From a virus: a stretch of DNA of 40,386 bases. Both the position numbers and the translations under genes were made by a program. Positions within the stretch are counted from its first letter, which is position 1; the number at the start of each line of letters is the position of its first letter. Positions 28,875 to 39,020 of the stretch are shown here, in pieces. The notes under the pieces were generated by a model. The model made no database searches. It was not told where the DNA came from and saw nothing but the letters and a program-made list of their open reading frames with translations. The stretch lies in IMG/VR virus record IMGVR_UViG_3300032291_000745, positions 1-40,386 of that record, one strand, 5' to 3'.

Positions 28875-31800
28875 TGTCAGACCCTTTATCCACTTCCTCT
28901 TTTGCAGCCGGTATATCTCCAGCAGAAAAGAAGAAGATTGATGAACTGCGTAAGACGTTAAACGTACATCGTGAGTTATCAAATCTTCCATCTGATGTAG
29001 CTAAAAGAGTTGTAACTAATTATACACCTGAGCAACAAAAAGCATTAGTAAATGTTGCTGGTGAAGAAGACCCAACGGTTAAACCTAAGCAAGGTTGGTT
29101 TGGCAGTGCTTGGGATTACACTGGTGGCAATGTTATAAAAGCTGGTGGCCAACTACTTAAAGGCCTTAACTACGTATCAGACCTATCAACTCAAGCAGCT
29201 CGTGCTGGAATCATTGCTGTTGAAGAAGGTAAATCACTAGGTACCGCTTGGACTGAAGCAGGCATTAGTGGTGAAAATAAGTTTAACGAAAATAGGCTTG
29301 AATCTGCTCGTAAAAAATATGGTGTAGATGCAGTAGATGTGGCAATTCGTCTTTCATCTGGTGAATCACCTGAGGCTATCGCAGCCTCTGCTACTCCTAC
29401 TCAATTAAAATACTTATCTTTAGCGGATAAAACACAAGGCTCTAAAGAAGAGCGAGATAACTTTCAGGATACACTTGATTCAGTAAGTGCTGCAAAGTAT
29501 TCTCCTGGTAGAGCAATAGCAAATATTGTAGATGCTATTACGCCTGGTGATTTAGTAAAAAATGGATTTATTTACAAAGGTATATCTGGCTTTTATGATG
29601 CTACTTATCGTATCTTTGCAGATCCATTATTAGTTGTTGGTAAAATAAAGCGTGGAATTGATGTAAGTAGATACGCATTAGATGTAGTAATTGGTAACAA
29701 AAAAGTAGCAGAAGTATTCTCAGAACCAAGGGTTGCAGATTTTTGGAATCGTTATGGAACAGAATTATCAAACTTCCGTAAGGCTAAAAAAGAAGGAAAC
29801 ACTAACGCTAAGATTGCAGCAGAAAAACAACTACAGACTCTTGCTCCTGAATTTGGCCCATTAGTCGTTAAAAGTTTTAATGATGCTGATCTTCCGATAT
29901 CTGATGCTTTAACTGCTAAGGCTTTCTTTGAGAACGCTAAGCAAGTAGATGAAATGATGAAAGGCTCTATTGGTCGTAAGCGAGTGTTAATTCCTCGTAT
30001 GGATGCTGCTCGTAAAACGAGAGTAACATTTTTAACTACTGCTAATAAACTTTTTAATATAGATAAAATTGGCCCATCTTTAGTAAGTAATACTTTCTTT
30101 GGTGCAAGCGCCACAGACGATGGTATTGCTCAAGCGCTTATAAACGGTAAAGAAGAAATCATTACAAACGTTAAAGCTACTATGAAACCTAAAGCGACTG
30201 CTCGTTTGTCTATGGCTCAAATTAACTACCGAATTGATAGATTTAAAGCAAAGTTTGCAATTGCTCCTTTATTTAGAGATGACACTTTTGACGTATTAGA
30301 TCCTAATGCTTCAACTCAAATTTACCGCTTGGCTCGTGTGGTACTTCCTCAAAAAGAATCTAAGTTGATTGCTTCAGCCTTTGATTCTATTGAAGATACT
30401 GCTCGCCGTAAAGATGTATTTTACGGATTATGGTCAACCATTGCAGATGTTCGTGGTCTTAACGCCACAGAACCAGGACAACTTATTGTCCGTAGATTAA
30501 CTGGTAAGGGTGAAACTAGATTTGCCGCTACTCGTCTTGGAGAGAATCCAGCGTTAATTGATGGAGAGCAATTAGGTCTTATTGTATCTGACCTATCCTC
30601 AATGGTGACTGCTCCTAATATCGTAGATATTGATAGAGCAGCAGCTCGTAGTACAATAGTACAAAAGATACTTGGTCAGGCTAACAAAGACTGGGTAGAC
30701 AAGATGACAGGCACTTGGTCATTCTTAACTCTTGCTGGACCTCGTTACGCACTTCGTAATGCAACAGAAGATCTAATGGTTAATATTGCTATTGGTCAAT
30801 CTACTTGGGGAATCGCTAAAGGAAGATTGTTATCTACTAGATTAAACACTGCTAGAGGTGTAGGTAAAGGTTTAACTAAAGGTGAGAAGCGAGCATCCAA
30901 TCCACTTGGTAGCGCTTTGCGTATTCTTAACAAAAAAGAAGCAGATAGATTTGCTGCGGAAATAGCAGGCCTAGACGATAGCATTACATCTACTCGTAAA
31001 GAAATTGCTAATCTTAAAAAGAGTGCAAAATTAGAAACTAATCCTAAGAAAAAGCAAGCACTAGAAGATAAGATAAAAGAGTTATCTGCTAAAACTAAAG
31101 GTGGGTCTGTATATCAGACTCGTGTTATCTTTGCTCGTGCCTTAAATGAGGGTAAGTTAAATAGAGCATTTGCTAAGTTAGGTAGAGGTCCTCTTAATAA
31201 AGAAGAGTCAGATCTCCTAGCTGATCAAATCCTTAACGGTGATCTAGATAACGCACTTGCTGATGTTATTGAGGCAAGTACTAACTTTGCTGTAGGTAAT
31301 GATTACTCAACAGCCGCTAGACAGTTTACAAAAAAACACGGCGTTCGTAGTGTTGCTCTTAAAATAGATACTCCTAATAACTATGCCCGTGCTAAAGGAT
31401 CTCCTGGATATAAAGAGATACGAGTTGCAGCGCAAAGTGAATCATCACTTATTGCTTGGCTAATGCGTATTTCATATTATTCAAATGATGAATTAGGTGC
31501 TATTGCTGTAGCAAATCTTGATGATAAAGGTTTGGCTATTGCAAAAATTAAACAATGGTTTAAGAGTAATCCTGATACTGCTAAGCAGTTCCGATTTCAA
31601 ACTGTTAGAACTCAAGATGAACACGCTGAGGCTATCTATAACTCAGCACGTCAATTATTTGAGAAGCAAGATCCAACTCAACTTAACCTAGATTTGCTAA
31701 GCAAGGTTCGCTCTATTGACGAAGAAACTGGAGAGTATGTAATCTCTGGTAAGTTATCTTTAGATGACCTACCTAAGGTAGATGCTGATTTACCTAATTA

Positions 31801-33706
31801 CGTAATTGGTCCAGAGTTGGTTCCAATATCTGATACTGGAAACTACACAACTTCTCTAATGGAAAAGGGATGGACCTGGCTTGGTCTATCTAACGCTCGT
31901 ATGTCTAGAGAGCCTATTGTTCTTGCTGAGATGATTCGTATGCGTACGCAAATGCGTAAGACTGGATTTGAAGATGCTTTTATTCAAGCACATCTAAAGG
32001 ATGTAGATCCAACAGATCTGAAGAAGATTGAATCAGCTACCCTAATCGCTAAAAGAAAAATAGCAGAGATCGCTGAAGAGCGAGCAACGCTACAAACTTT
32101 GGCTTATGTGGATAATCCACTGATTAGAAGCCAACTTGCTTTCTCTATTCGTAACTTCGCTCGTTTCTATCGGGCTACTGAAGACTTCTATCGCCGTGTT
32201 TATAGAGCAGTACGCTATAACCCTGAGTCAATTCAGAAGGCAGCATTAACCTATGAGGGAATTACTCATTCTGGTTGGGTACAAAGAGATGACCAAGGTG
32301 AACCTTACTTCATCTACCCAGGAGTAGAGCCTGTATATCGTGCAGTTCAAACTGCATTACAAGGTTTAGGTGTACCTGCTGAGTTTAAGACTCCATTACC
32401 TATTCAATTTGGCGCACAATTTAAGATGCTTACACCATCCCTAAACGCTGAGTCTTGGGTACCAACATTCGCTGGTCCTTTATCTGGTGTGTCAGTTAAG
32501 GTTCTATCTAATATTGTAGATATTTGGAACCCTGGTGCTGCAGATAGCATTACCCGTTTCACGATGGGTAAGTATGCAGTAGATCAACCTATGGTTTCTG
32601 CTTTTCTACCAGCACATATTAATCGTTTATACGCAGCAATGGATCGTGATGAGAGAGATTCTCAATACGCATCAGCTTGGCGTAAAGCTGTTACATACCT
32701 TGAGGCATCAGGTAATGGTATTCCAAAGAAGTATGAAATGGTCGGTGGAGTTGAAACTCTTATTGCACCAAGTCCTGCTGAGTTAGAAGAGTATCGCTTA
32801 AAAGTTAAGAATACAACCATCGCTATTTTAGGAACTCGTTTTATATTAGGCTTTGCAGTGCCTGCATCACCTCAAGTACAACTTAAATCTGATATGACTG
32901 ACTGGTTAAGAGATTCAGGCAGAGCAAGTTTTAAGCAATCTTGGAATAATCTATTAGATCAGTATCCTGGTGATTATGATGCAGCAATGGCTAAGTGGAC
33001 AGAGTTATATCCTAACCAGATTCCATTTACTATTCCAGAATCAGAGCGAAAGACAGTTGCTCCATTCCGTTATGCTGAGGAATCAGGAGATTTTGTAGAT
33101 CAAAACAAAGAACTATTTGATAAATACAAAGAAGGCGCTGCTTTCCTAATACCTCATAAGTCAGGTTTCTCTTGGGATGCCTATAAGACTATGACCGATA
33201 TGGGTCTACGTCAGAATAAAAGAGTAGAGGATTACCTGCGAGAAGTACAAACCGCAGCAGATCTACAAACTTATTATGAGCGTAAAGAACAGTTTGAAAC
33301 AAGTCTTGAAACTGCAGGTATTGACTACACTCGTTCTAAACTACGTAAAGAGTTTAATAGCTGGAAAGAACTATTCTTTGCTGGTAGACCACTAGTTCAA
33401 GAAGAGTTATCTCAAGGTAGCCAAAAGGCTATTAATCGCTTAACCGCATTAGATGATCTAAGCAATATGCTTGATGATCCTACTATTACTGCACGACCTG
33501 CAACACAGGGTGCATTAAAGAAAATGGTTGATTTATACAATAAGTATAAAAACGATCAAGATAGATACGACAATCTTAGTGGTTCATCATTCTTGGCATC
33601 TTTGTCTAAAGATAGAACTATCAAGGAAATGAGAGAACTAGCTTTGTTCAATGAAAATACACAAGCAGCATACGATGTTTTATTCGGTAGATTGTTAGGG
33701 GAGTAA
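28874..33706 (+). CDS. Very large virion protein, probably internal/ejected
   Basis: A 1610-residue protein with a GTG start. It is mostly helical, with Lys/Ala-rich segments and an internal Lys-rich coiled part (about 700-745). Neither a transglycosylase Glu motif nor a tape-measure-like repeat was seen. Lying between portal and capsid, and comparable in size to or larger than the inner-core ejection proteins of short-tailed phages (T7 gp16 class), it may be carried in the head and injected. Its C-terminal 300 residues hold many Tyr/Arg pairs. Confidence 0.6.
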   Translation: MSDPLSTSSFAAGISPAEKKKIDELRKTLNVHRELSNLPSDVAKRVVTNYTPEQQKALVNVAGEEDPTVKPKQGWFGSAWDYTGGNVIKAGGQLLKGLNYVSDLSTQAARAGIIAVEEGKSLGTAWTEAGISGENKFNENRLESARKKYGVDAVDVAIRLSSGESPEAIAASATPTQLKYLSLADKTQGSKEERDNFQDTLDSVSAAKYSPGRAIANIVDAITPGDLVKNGFIYKGISGFYDATYRIFADPLLVVGKIKRGIDVSRYALDVVIGNKKVAEVFSEPRVADFWNRYGTELSNFRKAKKEGNTNAKIAAEKQLQTLAPEFGPLVVKSFNDADLPISDALTAKAFFENAKQVDEMMKGSIGRKRVLIPRMDAARKTRVTFLTTANKLFNIDKIGPSLVSNTFFGASATDDGIAQALINGKEEIITNVKATMKPKATARLSMAQINYRIDRFKAKFAIAPLFRDDTFDVLDPNASTQIYRLARVVLPQKESKLIASAFDSIEDTARRKDVFYGLWSTIADVRGLNATEPGQLIVRRLTGKGETRFAATRLGENPALIDGEQLGLIVSDLSSMVTAPNIVDIDRAAARSTIVQKILGQANKDWVDKMTGTWSFLTLAGPRYALRNATEDLMVNIAIGQSTWGIAKGRLLSTRLNTARGVGKGLTKGEKRASNPLGSALRILNKKEADRFAAEIAGLDDSITSTRKEIANLKKSAKLETNPKKKQALEDKIKELSAKTKGGSVYQTRVIFARALNEGKLNRAFAKLGRGPLNKEESDLLADQILNGDLDNALADVIEASTNFAVGNDYSTAARQFTKKHGVRSVALKIDTPNNYARAKGSPGYKEIRVAAQSESSLIAWLMRISYYSNDELGAIAVANLDDKGLAIAKIKQWFKSNPDTAKQFRFQTVRTQDEHAEAIYNSARQLFEKQDPTQLNLDLLSKVRSIDEETGEYVISGKLSLDDLPKVDADLPNYVIGPELVPISDTGNYTTSLMEKGWTWLGLSNARMSREPIVLAEMIRMRTQMRKTGFEDAFIQAHLKDVDPTDLKKIESATLIAKRKIAEIAEERATLQTLAYVDNPLIRSQLAFSIRNFARFYRATEDFYRRVYRAVRYNPESIQKAALTYEGITHSGWVQRDDQGEPYFIYPGVEPVYRAVQTALQGLGVPAEFKTPLPIQFGAQFKMLTPSLNAESWVPTFAGPLSGVSVKVLSNIVDIWNPGAADSITRFTMGKYAVDQPMVSAFLPAHINRLYAAMDRDERDSQYASAWRKAVTYLEASGNGIPKKYEMVGGVETLIAPSPAELEEYRLKVKNTTIAILGTRFILGFAVPASPQVQLKSDMTDWLRDSGRASFKQSWNNLLDQYPGDYDAAMAKWTELYPNQIPFTIPESERKTVAPFRYAEESGDFVDQNKELFDKYKEGAAFLIPHKSGFSWDAYKTMTDMGLRQNKRVEDYLREVQTAADLQTYYERKEQFETSLETAGIDYTRSKLRKEFNSWKELFFAGRPLVQEELSQGSQKAINRLTALDDLSNMLDDPTITARPATQGALKKMVDLYNKYKNDQDRYDNLSGSSFLASLSKDRTIKEMRELALFNENTQAAYDVLFGRLLGE

Positions 33707-33707
33707 A

Positions 33708-35123
33708 TTGGCACAAAGTTTAAAAACATACCTAAGCAATAGAACTGACGTTCAGGGTGCTCGTAGAAATTTCTTTGATGTAGGAGCTGACTTAGCTACT
33801 ATTAAAAGACAATGGGAAAGCACCCCACAAACTGCTGCTAATTATCAAGATATCTTAAATGCTTACAAAGATGCTCAAGCAAAATACAAAGATGCTGAGC
33901 GTGCTAAAAACTTAGCAGAATCTAATGCTCGTGTTGATTACGATGCAATGACTAGTAAAAAAGAAGTAAAGAATCAACAGACAAAAGATGCTCAAACTAA
34001 AAAAGAAATTGATGCAGTTCAATCACAGATTGATAAATATACTGAGGCTGGAGAAACCCCTCCTGCTAGTTTAATTGAAGAAAAAAAGGCCTTAGAAGGT
34101 CAGTATACTGGTGCTCCTAAAGGCACAGCTACAACTACTACAACTACTACAACTGCCACAACTGGCGCTACTGGGGTAGCAGGAACCAACAATGTTGATT
34201 TAGATACTTTCTTAAGAAATCTTAATGAAGCAGGCGTTGCCAAAATTAATGAAGTTAGAGGTTATCTTGGATTACCTCTTAACGGTGAAGTTGATTTTGA
34301 TCTTATTGCAAAAACTGAGGATGTTGAGAAACGTCTACAGCAAGAAGAATCAATCAAAGGTCCAATAGACCGTCTTGAATATTATCTTAAATACAAGAAG
34401 ACTGGTGGTGCCGGCGGTGGAGCAGGTACATCTACTGTATTTATATCATCCCCAACAGAGGCTGCAGCCTATATTAACTCAGCCTTTAGATCTTTACTAG
34501 GTCGTTACGCTACAACGGAAGAAATCAAAGAATTAACTCCTAAGTTAAATACTGCTGAAAAGAAAAATCCAAGCAGAACAGTAAATGGTGTATCTACTGG
34601 TGGTTTAAATAGAGATCAGTTCCTATTAGACATAGTAACCAAAAAACCTGAGTACATTGAGAAGAAGAAATCAGCACAAAGTTTAACTAAGCAAGAACTT
34701 GCTACAGTTGCTAGATCAAATGGTTTAGATATAGATAAGAACTTTACCAATCAGGTTGACTCTTGGATCAAAAGAGTTGAGAACGGTGAAGATATAGATA
34801 TCTTTAAAAACCTTATTCGTCAAACAGCTAAGGTTGGATTACCCGATAAAGTAGGTAAACTACTAGATGAGGGTGTGGATCTAGAAACAGTATATTCTCC
34901 ATACAGAAGCGCTATGGCTTCAACGCTGGAGATTAATCCAGAAACAATTAGTCTAAACGATAGCACATTACGTAGTGCTATTGGCCCAGACAAAGAAATG
35001 CCTATATATGAATTTGAAAAAAACTTACGCAAAGATTCTCGCTGGCAATATACCAATAATGCTAGAGAAGAAGCATATGCTGCAGTTAATAAGATCCTAC
35101 AAGACTTTGGATTTAGGAGTTAA
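33708..35123 (+). CDS. Putative internal virion protein with Thr-rich linker
   Basis: A 471-residue protein from TTG 33708 after GGGGAG. It has an N-terminal coiled coil (about 45-130), a Thr-rich linker TATTTTTTTTATTGATG near 143-157, and a helical C-terminal half with repeated D-L-D/E patterns. It is located right after the giant protein and before another structural gene, as internal-core proteins are grouped in podoviruses. The role is inferred from order only. Confidence 0.55.
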   Translation: MAQSLKTYLSNRTDVQGARRNFFDVGADLATIKRQWESTPQTAANYQDILNAYKDAQAKYKDAERAKNLAESNARVDYDAMTSKKEVKNQQTKDAQTKKEIDAVQSQIDKYTEAGETPPASLIEEKKALEGQYTGAPKGTATTTTTTTTATTGATGVAGTNNVDLDTFLRNLNEAGVAKINEVRGYLGLPLNGEVDFDLIAKTEDVEKRLQQEESIKGPIDRLEYYLKYKKTGGAGGGAGTSTVFISSPTEAAAYINSAFRSLLGRYATTEEIKELTPKLNTAEKKNPSRTVNGVSTGGLNRDQFLLDIVTKKPEYIEKKKSAQSLTKQELATVARSNGLDIDKNFTNQVDSWIKRVENGEDIDIFKNLIRQTAKVGLPDKVGKLLDEGVDLETVYSPYRSAMASTLEINPETISLNDSTLRSAIGPDKEMPIYEFEKNLRKDSRWQYTNNAREEAYAAVNKILQDFGFRS

Positions 35124-35125
35124 TA

Positions 35126-36139
35126 ATGGCTGTTAGTTCAGCAAAAGAACGCCAACTAGAAAAACTTGATGCAGAGTCTGTGGCAAAAGCCGCAGCTATG
35201 GGACTTGACGTTGCAGGACCTACTGGACCTACTGGCCCTACTACTAATGTTACAGGCCCAACTGTTGGAACAACTAATGCAACTGGTCCAACTCAACCAT
35301 CTAAATCTGCTTTTGCTCTTGCTCTAGATATATTATCTGAATATGGTATAAGTTCATTAGCACCAGATGTGCAATCTTTATTGCAAGAAAACATAGGTAT
35401 CAATGAGTTCTCTGTTAGATTAAAAGATACAGATCCTTATAAGAAACGCTTTGCTGCTAATGCCTCTCGTATTGCTAAAGGCTTAAGATCACTTAGCGAA
35501 GCCGAGTATATTGCTCTTGAAGATAGTTATACAAAGACTTTCCGTAATTATGGATTACCCGCTTCTTATTATACAAAGGGTACAGATGGTATATCAAAGA
35601 ATTTTGAGTCTTTAATTGCAGGAGATGTTGATTCAACTGAAATAGAAGATCGTATTATCCTTGCACAAAAGAAGGTTCTAGATGCAGATCCTAATGTTAA
35701 GAAAGCATTAAAAGAGTTTTATCCTGATATCAAGGATGCAGATATTCTTGCTTATACACTTGATCCTACTAAGGGTATGGAAGAGATAAAGCGTAAGGTA
35801 ACTGCTGCTGAAATTGGTGGCGCTGCTATGGGTCAAGGCTTAGGTACTAATGCTAAGAGAGCAGAAGAACTTGCTCGTCTAGGTATAACTGGTGAGGGCG
35901 CTCGTGAAGGTTATGAAACTGTTGCAGAAAGAGCACCTCGTGGTTCACAACTAGCAGCGATCTACGGACAAGATGCTTACGGTCAAACAGAGGCAGAGCA
36001 AGAAGTATTTGGTTTATCTGGTAGTGCAGCAGCAGGAGCAAAGCGCAAGAAACTATCAGAACTTGAAAGGTCTGCATTTAGCGGACAAGCAGGAACCACA
36101 GCAGGAGCACTTAGCCGAGATAGAGCTGGTTCCTTTTAA
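35126..36139 (+). CDS. Structural protein with short collagen-like stretch
   Basis: A 337-residue protein. Residues 30-55 contain GPTGPTGPT and scattered GPT units, shorter than in the fibres but with the same triplet. The middle is helical (SLSEAEYIALEDSYTKTFRNYG, IILAQKKVLDADPNV). The end is Gly/Ala-rich (GSAAAGAKRKKLS ... GSF). It lies after the two putative internal proteins. About 120 bases downstream hold no gene, only an ACCGG/CCGGT pairing. Confidence 0.6.
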   Translation: MAVSSAKERQLEKLDAESVAKAAAMGLDVAGPTGPTGPTTNVTGPTVGTTNATGPTQPSKSAFALALDILSEYGISSLAPDVQSLLQENIGINEFSVRLKDTDPYKKRFAANASRIAKGLRSLSEAEYIALEDSYTKTFRNYGLPASYYTKGTDGISKNFESLIAGDVDSTEIEDRIILAQKKVLDADPNVKKALKEFYPDIKDADILAYTLDPTKGMEEIKRKVTAAEIGGAAMGQGLGTNAKRAEELARLGITGEGAREGYETVAERAPRGSQLAAIYGQDAYGQTEAEQEVFGLSGSAAAGAKRKKLSELERSAFSGQAGTTAGALSRDRAGSF

Positions 36140-36259
36140 CTAAGCCTGCCATTAGAACCACCGGCCTAATGGAGTGATAACAATACCGGTAGTAGGAGCC
36201 ATACAGAGATCCCCGAACTGTATGAGGCCTGCGTAACTACAACGAATGGGAGATGGACT

Positions 36260-36724
36260 ATGTCCAACTACGACTACGAGGATGACGATCTAGAATCAAC
36301 AGATTCTGGGAATGACCTTGTAAAGCAATTACGCAAAGCGGCAAAGCAAAAGGATAAAGAACTGTCCGAACTAAAGGAACAGTTTAATAACCTAACTAAG
36401 TCGCAACGTGAGAGAGCAATCAAGGATGCCCTCGCAGCCAAGGGAGTTAATACGAAGATCGCTTCGTTTATTCCTTCGGATATAGACCCAACTGAAGAGT
36501 CTGTATCAAAATGGCTTGAATCAAATGCAGATGTATTTGGTATTCAGACCGAACAAACCGAACAACCTAATATAGATCCTGCTCAAGCGGCAGCCTATAA
36601 GAAGATGAGCGCTGCAACTGAATCTGGTATGACACCAGATCGTGGTGCAGATGTTTATCAAAAACTTATGAGCGCTAATACCCGTGAAGAGTTGGATGAA
36701 ATTATTAGGCAGTCCGGCTTATAA
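36260..36724 (+). CDS. Capsid scaffolding protein
   Basis: A 154-residue, acidic, helical product: an acidic start (YDYEDDDLESTDSG), a coiled coil (LVKQLRKAAKQKDKELSELK), a Gln/Pro-rich middle and a C-terminal helix (TREELDEIIRQSGL). It lies directly before the capsid gene, the usual place for the scaffold, which guides shell assembly and is then lost. Length is in the normal range. Confidence 0.75.
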   Translation: MSNYDYEDDDLESTDSGNDLVKQLRKAAKQKDKELSELKEQFNNLTKSQRERAIKDALAAKGVNTKIASFIPSDIDPTEESVSKWLESNADVFGIQTEQTEQPNIDPAQAAAYKKMSAATESGMTPDRGADVYQKLMSANTREELDEIIRQSGL

Positions 36725-36751
36725 TCCTACTAACGAAAGGCTACACCTACA

Positions 36752-37693
36752 ATGGCTCTACCTACAGGTAGTTTCACTGGTACCGGTGACATTAGCAACT
36801 TAGTCAAAGCCGCATATGATCAATATGTAAGAATGGCACTACGTTCCATTCCGGTAATGCGCTCACTTGCTGATGTGAAACCAGTACAACAGGCAATGCC
36901 AGGATCATCAGTTGTATTCTCAATCTATTCAGATCTAGCAGCAGCTACTTCTACACTGACAGAAACAACAGATGTTTCCTCTATTGCCCTTGGTAACCCA
37001 TCACAGGTTACTGTAACACTAAACGAGTACGGCTCAGCCGTTACTACAACTAAGAAGTTAAACCTAACTTCTTTCAACGATGTAGATGCAGCACTTGCTG
37101 ACATCATTGCATACAACGCTGCTGATTCACTTGACTCAGTTGTTGCTTCAGTTCTTACTGGCGGATCTAACGTTCTATACGCAGGAAACGCAACAAGCAC
37201 CAACACAATTGATGCAGCAGATCTATTAACTGTAGCGGATATCCGCCAAGCAGTTACAGAGCTACGCACAAACAAGGCATTGCCTCGTATTGGCGAGCTG
37301 TACGCAGCATACCTACACCCACGTCAAGCAGCAGACCTACGTTCAGAGTCTGGTACTGGCGGATTCCAAGATATTGTTAAGTACACAGACAATGTGTCAC
37401 GAACAATCATTCCTGGTGCAGTCGGTGTAATTGAAGGTGCGTTCGTTGTTGAAACACCTCGTGTACCATTCGCAGCTAATACAAACTCACCAGCAGTAAA
37501 CGTCTACAAGGCGGTTGTTGCAGGTCGTGAAGCATTAGCAGAAGCAATGGGACAAGACATCAACACAATCATCGGACCAGAGATTGATGCTCTGCGCCGT
37601 TTCCGTACCATTGGTTGGTACTACTTCGGTGGCTTCGCCCGCCTAAGAGAGGCAGCTCTTTATCGTATTGAGTCTGCAGCAACAAACGGCTAA
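36752..37693 (+). CDS. Major capsid protein, N4-gp56/HK97-fold type
   Basis: A 313-residue protein. The start LVKAAYDQYVRMALRSIPVMRSLAD, the PGSSVVFSIYSDLAAATSTLTE segment and the C-terminal GWYYFGGFARLREAALYRIES match the N4-gp56 capsid family. No cleaved N-terminal domain is obvious, since the scaffold is a separate gene. Codon use is more even and C-richer than its neighbours, as expected for the most abundant virion protein. Hairpins follow the gene. Confidence 0.85.
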   Translation: MALPTGSFTGTGDISNLVKAAYDQYVRMALRSIPVMRSLADVKPVQQAMPGSSVVFSIYSDLAAATSTLTETTDVSSIALGNPSQVTVTLNEYGSAVTTTKKLNLTSFNDVDAALADIIAYNAADSLDSVVASVLTGGSNVLYAGNATSTNTIDAADLLTVADIRQAVTELRTNKALPRIGELYAAYLHPRQAADLRSESGTGGFQDIVKYTDNVSRTIIPGAVGVIEGAFVVETPRVPFAANTNSPAVNVYKAVVAGREALAEAMGQDINTIIGPEIDALRRFRTIGWYYFGGFARLREAALYRIESAATNG

Positions 37694-37733
37694 TAAACCG
37701 TTTCGGCAGGAGGTGGGTCAAACCACCTCTTGC
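37684..37733 (+). terminator. Two hairpins after the capsid gene
   Basis: AAACGG/CCGTTT (37684-37703) includes the stop codon. A stem of 11 pairs with one G-U (37706-37733, arms around GAGGTGG and CCACCTC) follows. No U run follows, so they may weaken rather than stop readthrough, or protect the capsid mRNA 3' end. Confidence 0.5.
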
Positions 37734-37752
37734 TACTTAGAGAGGATCCTTA

Positions 37753-38067
37753 GTGCCATACCACCTAGTAACACCTTGGGAAAACCAGACTTGGATAACA
37801 GACCCAACATCTAACTATGCCCGCTTAGCGGGTAGACCATTAGCAGGTGGAAGTTCTACTGGATCACAGCAATTCATTACAGATGTACCACGTTGTTTAA
37901 CATTCTTAATTAATGGCACAACAGTAACAACTAATATGACACCTAGCCAAGATGATCTAGCAGATGCTGATTACTATTATCTAGGTGGACACGAGTATAC
38001 AGTTAGCAATGATGTAGCACAGATTCTAATAAACGCTGGCTACTCAGATTATGTGACGGTGATATGA
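37753..38067 (+). CDS. Probable head-tail connector or decoration protein
   Basis: A 104-residue protein from a GTG start. It begins MPYHLVTPWENQTW and has a beta-rich middle (CLTFLINGTTVTT) and an aromatic turn (DADYYYLGGHEYTV). It is the first gene after the capsid hairpins. Its stop overlaps the next start (ATGA). Connector function is inferred from position only. Confidence 0.5.
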   Translation: MPYHLVTPWENQTWITDPTSNYARLAGRPLAGGSSTGSQQFITDVPRCLTFLINGTTVTTNMTPSQDDLADADYYYLGGHEYTVSNDVAQILINAGYSDYVTVI

Positions 38068-38345
38068 GCAACTGCGCTTCAAGTTGTAAGAGTCAAGATC
38101 ACGATTCATACGGAGAATGTATGCAATCCAATATGCCAATGTTTATGGGAGTCAATCCCACTAAGACTGGTTGGGATCAAGACAAGGTTAAGAAAGATGA
38201 GAAGGAATTAAAGTCTTACTACTCAGCGTTAAAGCAGGGAGTAGAGCCTAGATCTACTAGAACTAAAGATATAGATGCAGCACTCAAACTTTCCGACAAA
38301 GCTGGTAAAGCATTTGACGGAATCAACCTAAAGTATAAGGGGTAA
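38064..38345 (+). CDS. Actinophage-type Cys-containing protein
   Basis: A 93-residue product starting MSNCASSCKSQDHDSYGECMQSN, with a CxxxC pair and a later Cys. It then has a helical part with YYSALKQGVEPRSTRTKDIDAAL, very like a small protein that follows the capsid region in many actinobacteriophages. Cysteines may bind a metal in the virion. Coupled to the upstream gene. Confidence 0.65.
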   Translation: MSNCASSCKSQDHDSYGECMQSNMPMFMGVNPTKTGWDQDKVKKDEKELKSYYSALKQGVEPRSTRTKDIDAALKLSDKAGKAFDGINLKYKG

Positions 38346-38349
38346 TAAA

Positions 38350-38499
38350 ATGATGGACAACAAAGGTATGAAGATTGAGATTGAGAATGAAGACGAAGGT
38401 GCGATCTATCCACCTGCAGATCGTCAGGCTCCATCTAACCGCAAGTATATGACTTACGAGTCAATCCAAACTGGCGCACCAGGAAAGGCAGCAAAATAA
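38350..38499 (+). CDS. 49-residue acidic/Pro protein
   Basis: It begins with MM, then an acidic strand (KIEIENEDEGAIY) and a Pro-rich middle (PPADRQAPSNRKY). Its stop overlaps the next ATG (TAATG). Similar small proteins occur in head-gene regions of aquatic phages. No function is assigned. Confidence 0.55.
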   Translation: MMDNKGMKIEIENEDEGAIYPPADRQAPSNRKYMTYESIQTGAPGKAAK

Positions 38500-38567
38500 T
38501 GAAGAAGAAGCCAATGGCAGGAATGTGCAAGAAGTGCGGTAAGTCAAAGAAATCTTGTAAGTGCTAA
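38499..38567 (+). CDS. 22-residue Cys/Lys microprotein
   Basis: The product MKKKPMAGMCKKCGKSKKSC ends in Lys-Cys, so it has CxxC followed by CxC and nine lysines. It sits exactly between two genes with one-base TAATG overlaps on both sides. It could bind one metal ion and nucleic acid. It was called because the packing is exact. Confidence 0.5.
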   Translation: MKKKPMAGMCKKCGKSKKSCKC

Positions 38568-38731
38568 TGAAAAAAGCAAAAGGCGTTAAGAAGGTTGCCA
38601 AGGTTATGAAAGAATTTAAAGGTGGCAAACTTCATTCAGGTAGTAAAAAAGGACCTGTAGTAAAGTCAAAGAAGCAAGCAATTGCTATCGCTTTATCAGA
38701 AGCAGGTATGTCTAAAAAGAAAAAGAAGTGA
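38567..38731 (+). CDS. DUF6496-type basic protein
   Basis: A 54-residue product with VMKEFKGGKLHSGSKKGP and KSKKQAIAIALSEAGMSKKKKK. This KFKxGxLHSGSKxGPxVxxxxQAIAIALSEA pattern is a small uncharacterised family common in phages and bacteria. It is very basic. Coupled to the Cys/Lys microprotein. Virion DNA binding is possible. Confidence 0.7.
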   Translation: MKKAKGVKKVAKVMKEFKGGKLHSGSKKGPVVKSKKQAIAIALSEAGMSKKKKK

Positions 38732-38739
38732 GGTAGAAG

Positions 38740-39020
38740 GTGGCACTTGGTACATACGGTTCAACTCTTAATGACGAATTAAATCGTCTTGCTAATGGTG
38801 GCACCTACCCTGCACTATCTGCATATGTAGATCAAGCGGCAGCAGCCCGTGCTTGGGCTGCTCAACGCTCAGTGACTTTATCTGTCACAGATACTGTTGG
38901 AGTTCTAAACGAGATAGCAGGTCTTACTCGTTCTAGTTGGCTTGACTTCTCTGGTGTTTGTAACTACTTAGCTAGTACAACTGGACTACCTGCAGCAGCA
39001 GCGCTGAGAGCGATCTCATC

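Noticed and set aside
36140-36259. Possible 20-residue gene (GTG start) before the scaffold gene
   Set aside because: It has no ribosome site, coupling or recognisable pattern; the stretch is treated as intergenic with one weak pairing.
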